Shown one piece after another: positions 55,010-64,000 of a stretch of DNA of 64,000 bases. The DNA comes from Paludibacteraceae bacterium (GTDB lineage Bacteria > Bacteroidota > Bacteroidia > Bacteroidales > Paludibacteraceae): the NCBI GenBank assembly GCA_024401475.1, contig JAKSKZ010000001.1:186001-250000 (forward strand), given 5' to 3'. The notes beneath the pieces were generated by a model. That model saw only the letters and a program-made list of their open reading frames with translations. It ran no database searches and was not told the DNA's origin. Position 1 is the first letter of the stretch; every line of letters starts with the position of its first letter. The translations under genes and the position numbers were made by a program.

Positions 55010-56530
55010 TCATTTCAAAACTTCCAACGCTTTAGAAAGACGTCTCAAAGTTTCTTCATTACCAATAATATTCAGAATGTCAAATATTTGAGGACCACGA
55101 GCTGCACCTACGATCGTAATACGGAAAGCATTCATTACGTCACCCAATTTGTATTCTTTTGAAGCCACCCAGTCAAGAACGGTCTTCTCATTCTCCTCAA
55201 CCGCAGAATAATCTTGAAGGCTATCCAATACGGCATAAAGTTCCTTCATCTGAGCTGGGCTTTCTTCCTTCCAACGCTTCTTCAACGACTTCTCGTCGTA
55301 TTCTGTAGGAGCCTCGAAAAGATAGTTTGTCTCATACCAAAGATCCTTCACAAAGTGAACTCTGTTACGAACCAACGAAACCATATATTTGAGAGTCGCC
55401 ATGTCACGAGTATATCCCTTAGCCTCAACAATTGGTGCATACAACGCAGCAATCTCATCATCCGACTTCATAGCCAAATACTCCTTGTTGAACCACTTTC
55501 CCTTCTCGTAGTCAAAACGAGCGCCAGCCTTGCTGCAACGCTCCAAAGAGAAGAGTTCGATCAACTCATCCATTGTAAAGACTTCCTTCTCAACACCTGG
55601 ATTCCAACCCAACAACGCCAAGAAGTTCACTACTGCTTCTGGGAAATAACCCGACTCACGATAACCACTTGAAACATCACCAGTCTTAGGATCAGTCCAT
55701 TGAAGAGGGAACACTGGGAAACCAAGACGATCACCATCACGCTTGCTCAACTTTCCATTGCCTTCTGGTTTAAGCAACAAAGGCAAGTGCGCAAATGCAG
55801 GCATAGTATCAGTCCATCCAAAATAACGATAAAGCAAGACGTGAAGCGGAGCCGATGGCAACCACTCTTCACCACGAATAACGTGAGTAATCTCCATCAA
55901 ATGGTCATCGACAATGTTAGCCAAGTGATATGTTGGCAATTCGTCAGCAGCCTTATATAACACCTTGTCATCCAACACATTAGAATTGATTACCACCTTG
56001 CCACGAATAAGGTCGTTCACCTCAATATCCTCGTTTGGTTCTACCTTGATACGAACCACATATTTTTCACCGTTAGCAATGCGCTTCTCCACTTCCTCTT
56101 TTGAAAGTGTCAAAGAGTTAACACCGCTCATACGAGTGTGAGCGTCATATTGGAAATTAGGGATCTCCTTTCTCTTTGCCTCCAACTCTTCTGGCGTATC
56201 AAAAGCCATATATGCATAGCCTGCGTCCAAGAGTTGCTTCACATATTTCTTATAGATTTCGCGACGTTCACTTTGACGATATGGAGCATGGTCACCACCG
56301 ATGCCAACACCTTCGTCAAATTTGATACCCAACCACTTGAACGACTCGATGATATAATCTTCTGCACCTGGCACAAAACGCTGTGAGTCTGTGTCTTCTA
56401 TACGCAACAAAAGATCACCACCATGCTTTTTAGCAAATAAATAATTGAACAAGGCAGTTCTCACGCCACCTATATGAAGAGCTCCTGTCGGACTTGGGGC
56501 GAAACGCACCCTCACTTTTCTCTCTGCCAT
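55010..56530 (-). CDS. gltX: Glutamyl-tRNA synthetase
   Basis: 506 aa. HIGH-type motif [14 protein letters not shown] (about 19-32) and KMSKS-type KLSKRDG (about 258-264), class I fold. C-terminal anticodon-binding helices. A minus-strand -7 box TAAATTTG lies at 56578-56585. Confidence 0.95.
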   Translation of the reverse strand: MAERKVRVRFAPSPTGALHIGGVRTALFNYLFAKKHGGDLLLRIEDTDSQRFVPGAEDYIIESFKWLGIKFDEGVGIGGDHAPYRQSERREIYKKYVKQLLDAGYAYMAFDTPEELEAKRKEIPNFQYDAHTRMSGVNSLTLSKEEVEKRIANGEKYVVRIKVEPNEDIEVNDLIRGKVVINSNVLDDKVLYKAADELPTYHLANIVDDHLMEITHVIRGEEWLPSAPLHVLLYRYFGWTDTMPAFAHLPLLLKPEGNGKLSKRDGDRLGFPVFPLQWTDPKTGDVSSGYRESGYFPEAVVNFLALLGWNPGVEKEVFTMDELIELFSLERCSKAGARFDYEKGKWFNKEYLAMKSDDEIAALYAPIVEAKGYTRDMATLKYMVSLVRNRVHFVKDLWYETNYLFEAPTEYDEKSLKKRWKEESPAQMKELYAVLDSLQDYSAVEENEKTVLDWVASKEYKLGDVMNAFRITIVGAARGPQIFDILNIIGNEETLRRLSKALEVLK

Positions 56531-56577
56531 AATATTCTATAAGAATTTTCTATTTAAATATCTAAAACATTGGACTA

Positions 56578-56585
56578 CAAATTTA
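56578..56585 (-). promoter_or_regulatory. -7 box for gltX
   Basis: Minus-strand TAAATTTG matches TAnnTTTG, 48 bases before the gltX ATG. Confidence 0.45.
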
Positions 56586-56682
56586 ATACAAATATTGCAA
56601 ACAACGGGAAGAATGGGAAAGATTTACAAGTTGACCATTTACAATTTACTATTTCACACGACACACCAACCCTCCTCAATGC

Positions 56683-56716
56683 AAAAAGGCCATGACGCAA
56701 AGACATCATGACCTTT
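56683..56716 (-). terminator. Intrinsic terminator after T9SS cargo gene
   Basis: Minus strand AAAGGTCATGA/TCATGGCCTTT stem (one G-U pair) with five T. Confidence 0.8.
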
Positions 56717-56739
56717 CTTATTCTTTTTGGGGAACACCC

Positions 56740-58125
56740 TTATTTAGACCTCAACAAATTGACAGCACCTTTCTTATTATGAGATGTTCCATCCACTCCT
56801 TTAGCCTCAATCACATAGAAATAGACGCCGATGGAAGCGGCACTGCCATAGACCGTACCATCCCAACCAGAAGTGATATCCTCCGAATCGTACACCTTTG
56901 TACCCCATTGATCATAGATGCGGCAACGATAGGATGCTATGGAACGATATGCCACCTTAAACTCATCATTTATGCCATCCCCATTGGGTGTAAAGGCATT
57001 CGGTACATATATTGCCGACTCTGAAACACGGAAACAAGCATACGAAGAACTTTTACATCTTGTCATAGAATCTCGCGACGCCACCGTCAACTTAACACAA
57101 TGAAGACCTGGATCCGTAAATTTATAAGCATAAACCGTTGAATCATACTGACGAAGAGATCCTGCAAAATCATCTTCCGAAATTCTCTCCCCGCTTACGA
57201 ACTCCCAAACATAACCTGTAGGAGAAACCGATGAGTTAGGATAACTCATCAAATCAATCGTAATCGGCGAAGAGGACTTGAATTTAGACGTATCTGCCAA
57301 AGCTTGACTAAAATCAGTATTGAAAGGAAGAACAATTCTTCCGTCGTCATCTTTACTCCAAGTGCTATGATTAGGATCTGCCTCATGTTCGAATTTGTCA
57401 TCCACACGCATCAAAGGTAATGCCTTAGGTGCTGTAGTCTTAAATAGTTCTGTCGTATAGGCAGGGAATTGCAGCCCTAATTTCTGAACCAACTCATCCG
57501 TAATCGTAATCTTTGTATCCAACGCAGGCTTAGGAATACACATCATAGTATCAGCATCTGTCTTATCAGAAAATTCCGTCGTGTCTGGCTTGAACTTATC
57601 CGAAAGTGTGTAATCCTTATAGCTGTAAGACAAATGTCTAACAATGGGACGACGAACGCCCAAAGAGTTGACATAATACATGGTTGGCTGAATCTTCAAA
57701 CAAAGCTCGTCGCAAGTAGCTTCGCTATTGTTCCATGTCACAGAACTGATGCCCTTATATTTGGCCACCCATAGGTAACTACGGCAACGTTCTCCAGACG
57801 AACAAGTAGAATCTCCATATTCTACAATGTAACCACAATCCATCATAACATTTTCCAAGACAGTCGAGGCCGAATCCACAGAATATTCATTCTCCTTCAA
57901 AACAACCGCAGAATCAGGATCCGTCGTATAGGTGTACCAACGACAACCCGTGGAATCTATCGAGCCTGACGAGAATTCGATCGTAAGATCTTTCGCAACA
58001 TTCGTCAGAATTACATTGCTTCTTGAATCTGCCTTCACACCTGTACCCGACTTCACAACGAAACCCTCTGAATAGGCATTCAAAACTGCAAATAACGACA
58101 ATAACGAAATAATATAACGCTTCAT
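56740..58125 (-). CDS. Secreted protein with type B T9SS (gliding motility-type, CHU_C) sorting domain
   Basis: 461 aa from the ATG at 58125 (signal peptide MKRYIISLLSLFAVLNAYS). A PKD-like beta domain lies about 290-370 (GYVWEFVSGERISEDD...YKFTDPGLHCVKLTV). The last 85 residues are a CHU_C domain: YVPNAFTPNGDGINDEFKV, then IYDQWGTKVYDS, GWDGTVYG and YVIEAKGVDG. This is the type B signal for type IX secretion, so the protein should reach the cell surface or medium. The mature N-terminal half has no recognised fold. Confidence 0.88.
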   Translation of the reverse strand: MKRYIISLLSLFAVLNAYSEGFVVKSGTGVKADSRSNVILTNVAKDLTIEFSSGSIDSTGCRWYTYTTDPDSAVVLKENEYSVDSASTVLENVMMDCGYIVEYGDSTCSSGERCRSYLWVAKYKGISSVTWNNSEATCDELCLKIQPTMYYVNSLGVRRPIVRHLSYSYKDYTLSDKFKPDTTEFSDKTDADTMMCIPKPALDTKITITDELVQKLGLQFPAYTTELFKTTAPKALPLMRVDDKFEHEADPNHSTWSKDDDGRIVLPFNTDFSQALADTSKFKSSSPITIDLMSYPNSSVSPTGYVWEFVSGERISEDDFAGSLRQYDSTVYAYKFTDPGLHCVKLTVASRDSMTRCKSSSYACFRVSESAIYVPNAFTPNGDGINDEFKVAYRSIASYRCRIYDQWGTKVYDSEDITSGWDGTVYGSAASIGVYFYVIEAKGVDGTSHNKKGAVNLLRSK

Positions 58126-58381
58126 TCTTTTCAAATAAATTTCATACTTGGACTCCCGAATAAAGTCCATATAACAATTCAATCTGCAATATTACAAAAA
58201 CATTTTCACACCTTGCGATTGATTGATGAGATATTTCAAACAACGCTAAAAAAATTAAATGAATTCTGCCTTAAATTAAACAGATGTCACTTTGGAGACA
58301 ATCTTTTTGATAGATTACCTCTTACTGGGATATCACACAAAAAAACTTATAGGCATAACATCGGATAATCATTAAAATTTA

Positions 58382-58389
58382 TATTTTTG
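58382..58389 (+). promoter_or_regulatory. -7 box for POT transporter
   Basis: TATTTTTG matches TAnnTTTG, 61 bases before the ATG at 58451. Confidence 0.5.
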
Positions 58390-58450
58390 TTTTATGTGAA
58401 TTTCATGAACTCACCGAATGAAGTAAAAGTATAATAACAAGGATAAAAAC

Positions 58451-59974
58451 ATGGGCATTAAACATCCGAAAGGACTCTACTTGCTATTCGTAACCGAAAT
58501 GTGGGAACGATTCAGCTATTACGGAATGAGAGCCATCTTCACGCTCTACTTGGTCAAAGCTCTAATGATGGACAAGGACCTTGCATCCAACATCTATGGA
58601 AGCTACACTGGCTTCGTCTATCTGACACCTCTTCTTGGAGGCTATATTGCCGACAGATACATAGGCAACAGAAAATCCATCATCAGCGGAGGGTTGATGA
58701 TGGCATTGGGCCAACTGCTCCTATTCTTCAGTGCCTCTTTCTATACAGACCTATCGCTTTCCAAAATTTTATTGTTAGCCGGTCTGACCATGCTCACCAT
58801 AGGAAACGGATTCTTCAAACCGAACATTTCAACAATGGTTGGGCAACTCTACAAACCTGACGACGAACGAAAAGATTCCGCCTACACCATATTCTATATG
58901 GGTATTAATTTAGGTGCGTTTTTCTCTCCCCTTGTCTGCGGAGCATTAGGAGACACGGGGCATCCAGAAGATTTCAAATGGGGATTTTTGGCAGCTTGCA
59001 TCGGCATGATAATCGGCACTGTCATCTTCCAACTATTCCAAAACCAATATCTTGTAACACCCGACCTGCAACCTATCGGCACCACGCCTAATGTGAAGAG
59101 GGAGAGTGGGAATGAAACAGAGACAAGGAAACGCCCTATAGCATTGCTCTGTTTAGGAGAATTGGCATTGCTACTTGCATTCCGCTACTTATTTGAGGCA
59201 GATTGGATCGGAGCAGGAATTTTCAGCTGTTGTATCTCCATTCCAATTTTCATCATCACCGACCAGTCCCTGACTAAAGTCGAGCGTCAACACATTTGGG
59301 TCATTTACATCATATCTTTCTTCGTCATCTTCTTCTGGGCCGCATTTGAACAGGCAGGTGCCTCGCTCACCTTCTTCGCAGAAGAACAGACCGACAGAAT
59401 GATTCTTGATTGGGAAATGCCCGCCAGCTATTTTCAAATATTCAATGCTATTTTCATCGTCATATTGGCACCTGTTTTCTCTGCCATTTGGCCTTGGCTG
59501 AAGAGACACGGGAAAGAGCCTTCCTCTCCCACTAAGCAAGCTATAGGTCTTCTATTGCTCGCCATTGGATATTTAATCATTGCCGTTGGTGTGAAGGGCG
59601 TCGAACCTGGCATTAAAGTCAGTATGTTCTGGCTCATCAGCCTCTACTTCGTTCACACACTCGGAGAATTGTGTCTCTCTCCCATCGGATTATCAATGGT
59701 AAACAAATTATCCCCTGTGCGATTTGCTTCCTTGTTAATGGGTGTTTGGTTCCTATCTACATCAACGGCCAACAAGTTTGCCGGAATATTAAGCACCCTA
59801 TACCCTCAATTTGACGAACAAGGGCATCTTCTTCAAGCAAAATCCATATTAGGTTTTGAGATTACAAACCTGAACGAGTTCTTCATGGTATTTGTCGTTT
59901 CTGCAGGCATATCAGCACTATTGCTCTTTACAATCACTAAGAAATTACAAGCCATGATGGAAGAAGAGAATTAA
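58451..59974 (+). CDS. POT/PTR2 family peptide MFS transporter
   Basis: 507 aa with about 14 membrane helices. POT E-x-x-E-R motif in TEMWERFSYYGMRAI (about 16-30), and FFKPNISTMVGQLY plus FYMGINLGAFFSPL (PTR2 signature). Proton-coupled uptake of di- and tripeptides. Followed by a short 14-bp tandem repeat that includes the stop codon. Confidence 0.92.
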   Translation: MGIKHPKGLYLLFVTEMWERFSYYGMRAIFTLYLVKALMMDKDLASNIYGSYTGFVYLTPLLGGYIADRYIGNRKSIISGGLMMALGQLLLFFSASFYTDLSLSKILLLAGLTMLTIGNGFFKPNISTMVGQLYKPDDERKDSAYTIFYMGINLGAFFSPLVCGALGDTGHPEDFKWGFLAACIGMIIGTVIFQLFQNQYLVTPDLQPIGTTPNVKRESGNETETRKRPIALLCLGELALLLAFRYLFEADWIGAGIFSCCISIPIFIITDQSLTKVERQHIWVIYIISFFVIFFWAAFEQAGASLTFFAEEQTDRMILDWEMPASYFQIFNAIFIVILAPVFSAIWPWLKRHGKEPSSPTKQAIGLLLLAIGYLIIAVGVKGVEPGIKVSMFWLISLYFVHTLGELCLSPIGLSMVNKLSPVRFASLLMGVWFLSTSTANKFAGILSTLYPQFDEQGHLLQAKSILGFEITNLNEFFMVFVVSAGISALLLFTITKKLQAMMEEEN

Positions 59975-59995
59975 GAATTTTGAATTAAGAATTTT
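59968..59995. repeat. 14-bp tandem repeat
   Basis: GAATTAAGAATTTT at 59968-59981 and 59982-59995, with a partial third copy; the POT gene stop (TAA) is inside the first copy. Confidence 0.7.
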
Positions 59996-60017
59996 GAATT
60001 TATCTCGAAAAGAAACC

Positions 60018-60150
60018 ACCCAGCCCTGAAAGGGCGACACTCAATAGCCTTGTTCGTAAGGGCAAGGCTATAAAATATGTATTTTCCTCGAAATGAGCAA
60101 CCCAGCCCTAAAAGGGCGACACTTCACAGCATAGTTCGTGAGAGCTATGC
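60018..60150. repeat. Structured intergenic repeat, two diverged copies
   Basis: Copies at 60018-60071 and 60100-60150 share ACCCAGCCCTRAAAGGGCGACACT, then a second hairpin: ATAGCCTT/AAGGCTAT in copy 1 and GCATAG/CTATGC in copy 2. The stem sequence changes but pairing is kept, while the loop GTTCGT(A/G)AG is conserved, pointing to selection on structure. Confidence 0.65.
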
Positions 60151-60172
60151 CCCCACATATCCGCAGTTCAAT

Positions 60173-60218
60173 AAAAAAAAGCGACGGGAGAAATGCTTCA
60201 AAGCAAATCTCCTGCCGC
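60173..60218 (-). terminator. Intrinsic terminator after glyS
   Basis: Minus strand GCGGCAGGAG.../CTCCCGTCGC stem followed by eight T. Confidence 0.8.
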
Positions 60219-60257
60219 CCAACTATAAACTAAAACTTATGAAAAAATCCGAACCTA

Positions 60258-61805
60258 TTATTCCATCAATTTTTTGTACAAGTTGCTCATGTTAACCGCA
60301 TCACCGATAATCCTGTGAAGATCAGCAACTTTCACGCGCTCTTGTTGCATGGTGTCACGGAAACGAAGAGTAACTGTATTGTCCTCCAAAGTCTGGTGAT
60401 CAACAGTCACACAGAATGGAGTACCGATAGCATCCTGACGACGGTAACGCTTACCGATAGTATCCTTCTCTTCGTAGATACACTTATAATCGAACTTCAA
60501 CTCGTTCATGATTTCGTTAGCCTTTTCAGGAAGGCCGTCCTTCTTCAACAAAGGAAGGATAGCACACTTAACAGGAGCCAAAGGAGCTGGCAAGTTCAAA
60601 ACGACACGCTTGTCTCCGCCCTCCAATTGCTCTTCCTTATAAGCACCAGCCATAACAGAAAGGAACATACGGTCAACACCGATAGAAGTCTCGATAACGT
60701 AAGGAATATATGACTTATTCTCTTCCGGATCGAAATACTCCAACTTCTTGCCAGAGAATTGTCCGTGACGAGACAAGTCCCAATTAGTACGAGAGTGAAT
60801 ACCCTCAACCTCCTTGAATCCGAATGGCATACGGAACTCGATATCTGTAGCTGCGTTAGCATAGTGAGCCAACTTATCGTGATCGTGGTAGCGATACATA
60901 TCGTCACCCATGCCCAAAGACTTGTGCCACTTCAAACGGAACTCCTTCCAATGCTTGAACCACTCCATTTCAGTTCCAGGCTTGCAGAAGAATTGCATCT
61001 CCATTTGCTCAAACTCACGCATACGGAAGATGAACTGACGAGCGACGATCTCATTACGGAAAGCCTTACCAATTTGGGCGATACCGAAAGGAATCTTCAT
61101 GCGACCCGTCTTCTGAACATTCAAGAAGTTGGTAAAGATACCTTGGCAAGTCTCCGGACGAAGATAGATGTTCATTGCGTTCTCTGCAGTTGCACCGATC
61201 TCAGTCTTAAACATCAAGTTGAATTGCTTAACGTCTGTCCAATTCTTTGTACCGCTGATAGGACAAACAATCTCCTCATCAAGGATGATTTGCTTCAACT
61301 CGTCCAAGTTATTATCGTTCAAAGCCTTTGCGAAACGCTCGTGAAGAGCATCACGCTTAGCAACGTTCTCCAAAACACGAGGATTGGTTGACTTGAACTT
61401 CTCTGCGTCAAAAGCATCGCCAAACTTCTTGGCTGCCTTCTCAACCTCCTTTGCAATCTTATCATCGTACTTAGCGATTTGATCTTCAATCAAAACATCT
61501 GCACGATAACGTTTTTTAGAATCACGGTTGTCAATCAATGGGTCGTTGAAAGCGTCAACGTGACCGGAAGCCTTCCAAGTAGTTGGATCCATAAAGATGG
61601 CAGCATCGATACCAACAATGTTTTGATGCAACAAAGTCATTGCGTCCCACCAATATTTCTTTATGTTATTCTTCAACTCTACACCGTTTTGACCATAATC
61701 ATAAACAGCACCCAAACCTCCATAAATCTCACTAGAAGGGAATACGAAACCATACTCCTTACAATGAGAAACCAATTGTTTAAAAACCTCTTCTTGTGAA
61801 GCCAT
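60258..61805 (-). CDS. glyS: Glycyl-tRNA synthetase (single-chain, alpha2 type)
   Basis: 515 aa, class II aaRS. Opening GFVFPSSEIYGGLGAVYDYGQNGVELKNNI is diagnostic. Motif 2 QIGKAFRNEI and MREFEQMEMQFF, motif 3 near TSIGVDRMFL, and C-terminal anticodon-binding domain (LPLLKKDGLPEKANEI). Alone on the minus strand with its own terminator. Confidence 0.95.
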   Translation of the reverse strand: MASQEEVFKQLVSHCKEYGFVFPSSEIYGGLGAVYDYGQNGVELKNNIKKYWWDAMTLLHQNIVGIDAAIFMDPTTWKASGHVDAFNDPLIDNRDSKKRYRADVLIEDQIAKYDDKIAKEVEKAAKKFGDAFDAEKFKSTNPRVLENVAKRDALHERFAKALNDNNLDELKQIILDEEIVCPISGTKNWTDVKQFNLMFKTEIGATAENAMNIYLRPETCQGIFTNFLNVQKTGRMKIPFGIAQIGKAFRNEIVARQFIFRMREFEQMEMQFFCKPGTEMEWFKHWKEFRLKWHKSLGMGDDMYRYHDHDKLAHYANAATDIEFRMPFGFKEVEGIHSRTNWDLSRHGQFSGKKLEYFDPEENKSYIPYVIETSIGVDRMFLSVMAGAYKEEQLEGGDKRVVLNLPAPLAPVKCAILPLLKKDGLPEKANEIMNELKFDYKCIYEEKDTIGKRYRRQDAIGTPFCVTVDHQTLEDNTVTLRFRDTMQQERVKVADLHRIIGDAVNMSNLYKKLME

Positions 61806-62212
61806 AGCTCTATTTTATTTTTATTTTTGAAAATTCCATTATAGATTGCAAATTTAGTGATAATTAACCGAGAAACGCATTCTAAATTATAATTTTTGTC
61901 AACAAAATAAAGAAAAACAGACCTCCGCAGGGTAATCATCATAGTGTAGGTATCCTCTCGGTTACCACATTCGTCGTAGACGCCACAAAATCAGCAGACT
62001 ACAACATTTTAACATTCAAACGCCTACTATAAAACAAACGACACATGACCTCCAGACCACCTACGTTCCGACGAACCTCCGTAGTGGCAATTCCTTACAT
62101 CCATACCCCTATTGTTCAAACAAATAAAATAATTGTTACATATTTTTTCAACAGAAAAAAAAACGTGTAACTTTGCAACAAATTTTCAAACATCTATTAA
62201 CAAATAATCACA
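61806..62212. other. Intergenic region with imperfect hairpin and promoter box
   Basis: 407 bases between divergent genes. Contains a bulged inverted repeat CCACCTACG/CGTAGTGG at 62057-62087 and the -7 box TAACTTTG at 62168-62175; no gene seen. Confidence 0.45.
62168..62175 (+). promoter_or_regulatory. -7 box for outer-membrane protein
   Basis: TAACTTTG matches TAnnTTTG, 37 bases before the ATG at 62213. Confidence 0.55.
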
Positions 62213-62884
62213 ATGAAAAAAGTATTGTTGGCCCTAGCGGCTATGATGGGTTTGACATTTAACATGTCTGCTCAAAATCCGGGAGAGGATAATGGTTTCG
62301 GTATCAAATTGCACGTCGGTATTCCAGGAAACAACTATGCTTGTCCCGAAAATTACTCCGAAACCGGTTATTCTCTTAAACATGAGTACAGCGGTGCAAT
62401 GTTTGGATTAGGATTGGAAAATCGCTGGTATGTATGGCATAACGACAAGATGGGCGTTGCTGTTCACGCTCGTTGGATGGACATATCATTGGGCGGTGGC
62501 GAAATAACAACAAAAACATCTGTAATCGGCAAAAAAGTTTCCTCAGAAACCGTTGATGTCATGAACTTCGAAATGGGTCTGCTTGGTGTCGGTCCAATGT
62601 ACACATTCTATTTTGGTCATGATATGGCTGTAGATGGTTATTACAACATTGTTCCAACTTATATGCTTGCTGTCTATGAAGCAGAAAAGGACGATGATGA
62701 TGACGTCTTCATGGGAGGTTTCGGTTTCACACATAATATCGGTGCTGCTTTCCGTTGGAAATTCCTCCAAGCCGGACTTGAATACAAATTGGGAGAAATC
62801 GAATTGGAAGACTATGACGACAACGTAGATAACTACGATTCTAAAGCAAACGGACTTAAGGTATTCTTCGGATTTAAGTTCTAA
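62213..62884 (+). CDS. Outer-membrane beta-barrel protein
   Basis: 223 aa. Signal peptide MKKVLLALAAMMGLTFNMSA-Q, then alternating strands rich in Gly and aromatic residues (GFGIKLHVGIPGN, AMFGLGLENRWYVW, MYTFYFGHDMAVDGYY) ending in FFGFKF, a C-terminal Phe typical of barrel proteins. About eight strands expected. Specific role unknown. Confidence 0.75.
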   Translation: MKKVLLALAAMMGLTFNMSAQNPGEDNGFGIKLHVGIPGNNYACPENYSETGYSLKHEYSGAMFGLGLENRWYVWHNDKMGVAVHARWMDISLGGGEITTKTSVIGKKVSSETVDVMNFEMGLLGVGPMYTFYFGHDMAVDGYYNIVPTYMLAVYEAEKDDDDDVFMGGFGFTHNIGAAFRWKFLQAGLEYKLGEIELEDYDDNVDNYDSKANGLKVFFGFKF

Positions 62885-62901
62885 TCATCTATACGAATAA
62901 A

Positions 62902-62935
62902 AAAAGAAAGAGGAGTGAACGCTCCTCTTTCTTTT
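62902..62935. terminator. Bidirectional intrinsic terminator
   Basis: Perfect 14-bp stem AAAAGAAAGAGGAG/CTCCTCTTTCTTTT between convergent genes. A second hairpin AGGGGCA/TGCCCCT at 62948-62970 lies nearer to the minus-strand gene end. Confidence 0.85.
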
Positions 62936-62995
62936 GTGGAATAATTAAGGGGCACCATCAAGATGCCCCTCTCTATCTGATCTAACGCATACCCA

Positions 62996-64000
62996 TCAAT
63001 TATTCTTGGAAACCACCACTTTAACGACCTTATTCGTTTTCAAGCTCTTCAACAAATAAACGCCATGATCCAAATTGAATTTACCATCCACGACAGTACA
63101 ATTTTTCAAACGCGTGCCTAAGACGTCATAGACTTCATATTCTCCGTTGGAAATCACTGCGTTTGCACCGACTGCCTCAACGCCTGTTGTATTGGCTGGT
63201 GCAAATCTCATATAATCCATATCTACCCAATCACCCGTGATGGCCAATTTCAAGACATGCTCACCTTCCGTCAATGTGCCCACCGTCTCGGTCACCGTTG
63301 TGTAAGTGGACCAATCTCCCGTATTCGGAACCGCCACCTCTCCGGTAATTGGCTCATCATCAAGATATAGCATAAAAGAAGAGCCATCAGAACCAGAAGC
63401 CACGTATGCCGACATAGTATAAACGCCCGTCTTTTCCACATTGATTGTATATTTCAGCCACTCGCCTTTCTGCGTGTAACCTATTGCCGTATTGCTCATA
63501 TCAACTCCTTCGTTACGATCCCCGCCATTGCGATTCTGTCTGTCCGTATCATGATACGCCTTGCCTTCTCCTCCGAAATCAAACTCTTCGGCCTCGATTT
63601 TTCCTGGTAATACTGCAGGCGTACCATTGTACGGAGATTGAGGAACATCAGGCACCTCAATATTCGAACATTGAGTTGAATAACGGCTTACGAAACGCCA
63701 GATTTCTCGGGAAGAGTGCATACATGCCTCATCATTTGAATGCCAGTGCCCCTTATTAGGAAGAGAATTCAACACAACGTCCGCGCCACAATCGCCATCG
63801 CTATAGGTGGTTCGTGTCGCGCAATTATTGATTTTTGAAGTCTCCTTAGATTGGCAATTATTATGTTTCTGCCATGCATCAATCACCGACGCCACCCCAT
63901 TATAACCAACCACATCGTCAGATGTTCCATGCGTATGCATTAAAGGAAGCGGACGAGTAGAAGGATTGGGATTCGTGCTTCCGAATTGATATCCCGAAAC
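62996..64000 (-). CDS. Esterase-CBM6 protein with type A T9SS sorting domain, 5' end cut by window edge
   Basis: At least 334 aa; the frame stays open to the window edge, so the N-terminus is missing. Parts in order: the end of an alpha/beta-hydrolase of the PHB-depolymerase/feruloyl-esterase type (PLPLMHTHGTSDDVV, and catalytic-His region NKGHWHSNDEACM); a CBM6-like carbohydrate-binding module (KIEAEEFDFGGEGKAYHDTD ... VDMSNTAIGYTQKGEWLKYTINV ... DWVDMDYMRFAP); and a C-terminal type A T9SS tail (YEVYDVLGTRL ... GVYLLKSLKTNKVVKVVV). Expected: secreted plant cell wall (xylan-type) esterase held at the surface. Confidence 0.85.
   Translation of the reverse strand, partial: VSGYQFGSTNPNPSTRPLPLMHTHGTSDDVVGYNGVASVIDAWQKHNNCQSKETSKINNCATRTTYSDGDCGADVVLNSLPNKGHWHSNDEACMHSSREIWRFVSRYSTQCSNIEVPDVPQSPYNGTPAVLPGKIEAEEFDFGGEGKAYHDTDRQNRNGGDRNEGVDMSNTAIGYTQKGEWLKYTINVEKTGVYTMSAYVASGSDGSSFMLYLDDEPITGEVAVPNTGDWSTYTTVTETVGTLTEGEHVLKLAITGDWVDMDYMRFAPANTTGVEAVGANAVISNGEYEVYDVLGTRLKNCTVVDGKFNLDHGVYLLKSLKTNKVVKVVVSKNN

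Noticed and set aside
60077..60295. 72-codon plus-strand frame
   Set aside because: It covers the structured repeat and the glyS terminator.
1..64000. tRNA, rRNA, tmRNA, RNase P and SRP RNA genes
   Set aside because: Scanned by eye for their hallmark sequences; none found. A covariance search would be needed to exclude them fully.

Overview
The window looks like chromosomal DNA of a member of the Bacteroidota, most likely Bacteroidales (Prevotellaceae/Bacteroidaceae-like). This rests on low-to-moderate GC, the Bacteroidota -7 promoter box TAnnTTTG in front of many genes, almost no Shine-Dalgarno sequences, a fused NuoCD inside an 11-gene nuo operon without nuoEFG, a BspA-type leucine-rich protein, and both kinds of type IX secretion C-terminal signal. 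No rRNA, tRNA, CRISPR array, intact insertion sequence or prophage was seen.

Layout. 1-3026 (minus): edge-truncated lipid A acyltransferase, EngB GTPase, DNA polymerase III delta and AMP nucleosidase. 3073-7001 (plus): a lone restriction-type N-terminal domain protein, two membrane proteins of unknown role, RecR, a HAD-fold protein and a leucine-rich/TonB-C fusion. 7096-17712 (minus): lipoprotein, polysaccharide flippase, patatin-barrel protein, cardiolipin synthase, RibD and a giant DUF2339 membrane protein. 17839-25368 (plus): glycosyltransferase, a long gene-poor stretch with repeats and a small ORF, a lipoprotein, a TPM-LemA-LemA cluster, and a secreted 5'-nucleotidase coupled to a tiny protein. 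25462-26404: MscS channel. 26368-27310 is a compact non-coding/small-ORF region with a candidate sRNA (minus), a 59-codon ORF and a 19-codon ORF with its own promoter and terminator.

27311-34511 (plus): conserved hypothetical protein, AAA-ATPase/PD-(D/E)XK protein, HisB plus an aminotransferase, and a sugar nucleotidyltransferase plus GalE. 34578-34841 looks like an internally deleted methyltransferase-family gene. 35516-45583 is the nuoABCDHIJKLMN operon: a complete proton-pumping membrane arm and Q-module, but no NADH-oxidising module. 46124-47804 is a two-gene cassette (unknown 313-aa protein plus radical SAM enzyme) behind a striking repeat array, followed by an OmpA-like lipoprotein whose promoter region carries a perfect inverted repeat.

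48597-58125 (minus): secreted hypothetical protein, lipocalin-like protein, sacsin-type GHKL ATPase downstream of a LOG-family phosphoribohydrolase, WaaA, GltX and a type B T9SS cargo protein. The right end holds a POT peptide transporter, GlyS, an outer-membrane barrel and an edge-truncated esterase-CBM6 protein with a type A T9SS tail.

The main themes are envelope building (LpxL, WaaA, flippase, cardiolipin synthase, GalE), anaerobic energy conservation (Nuo) and housekeeping. The parts most worth a second look are the sRNA/small-peptide region at 26.4-27.2 kb, the radical SAM cassette at 46.0-47.8 kb and the LOG/sacsin-ATPase pair at 50.3-53.6 kb. All family assignments come from reading motifs by eye; no database search was run.
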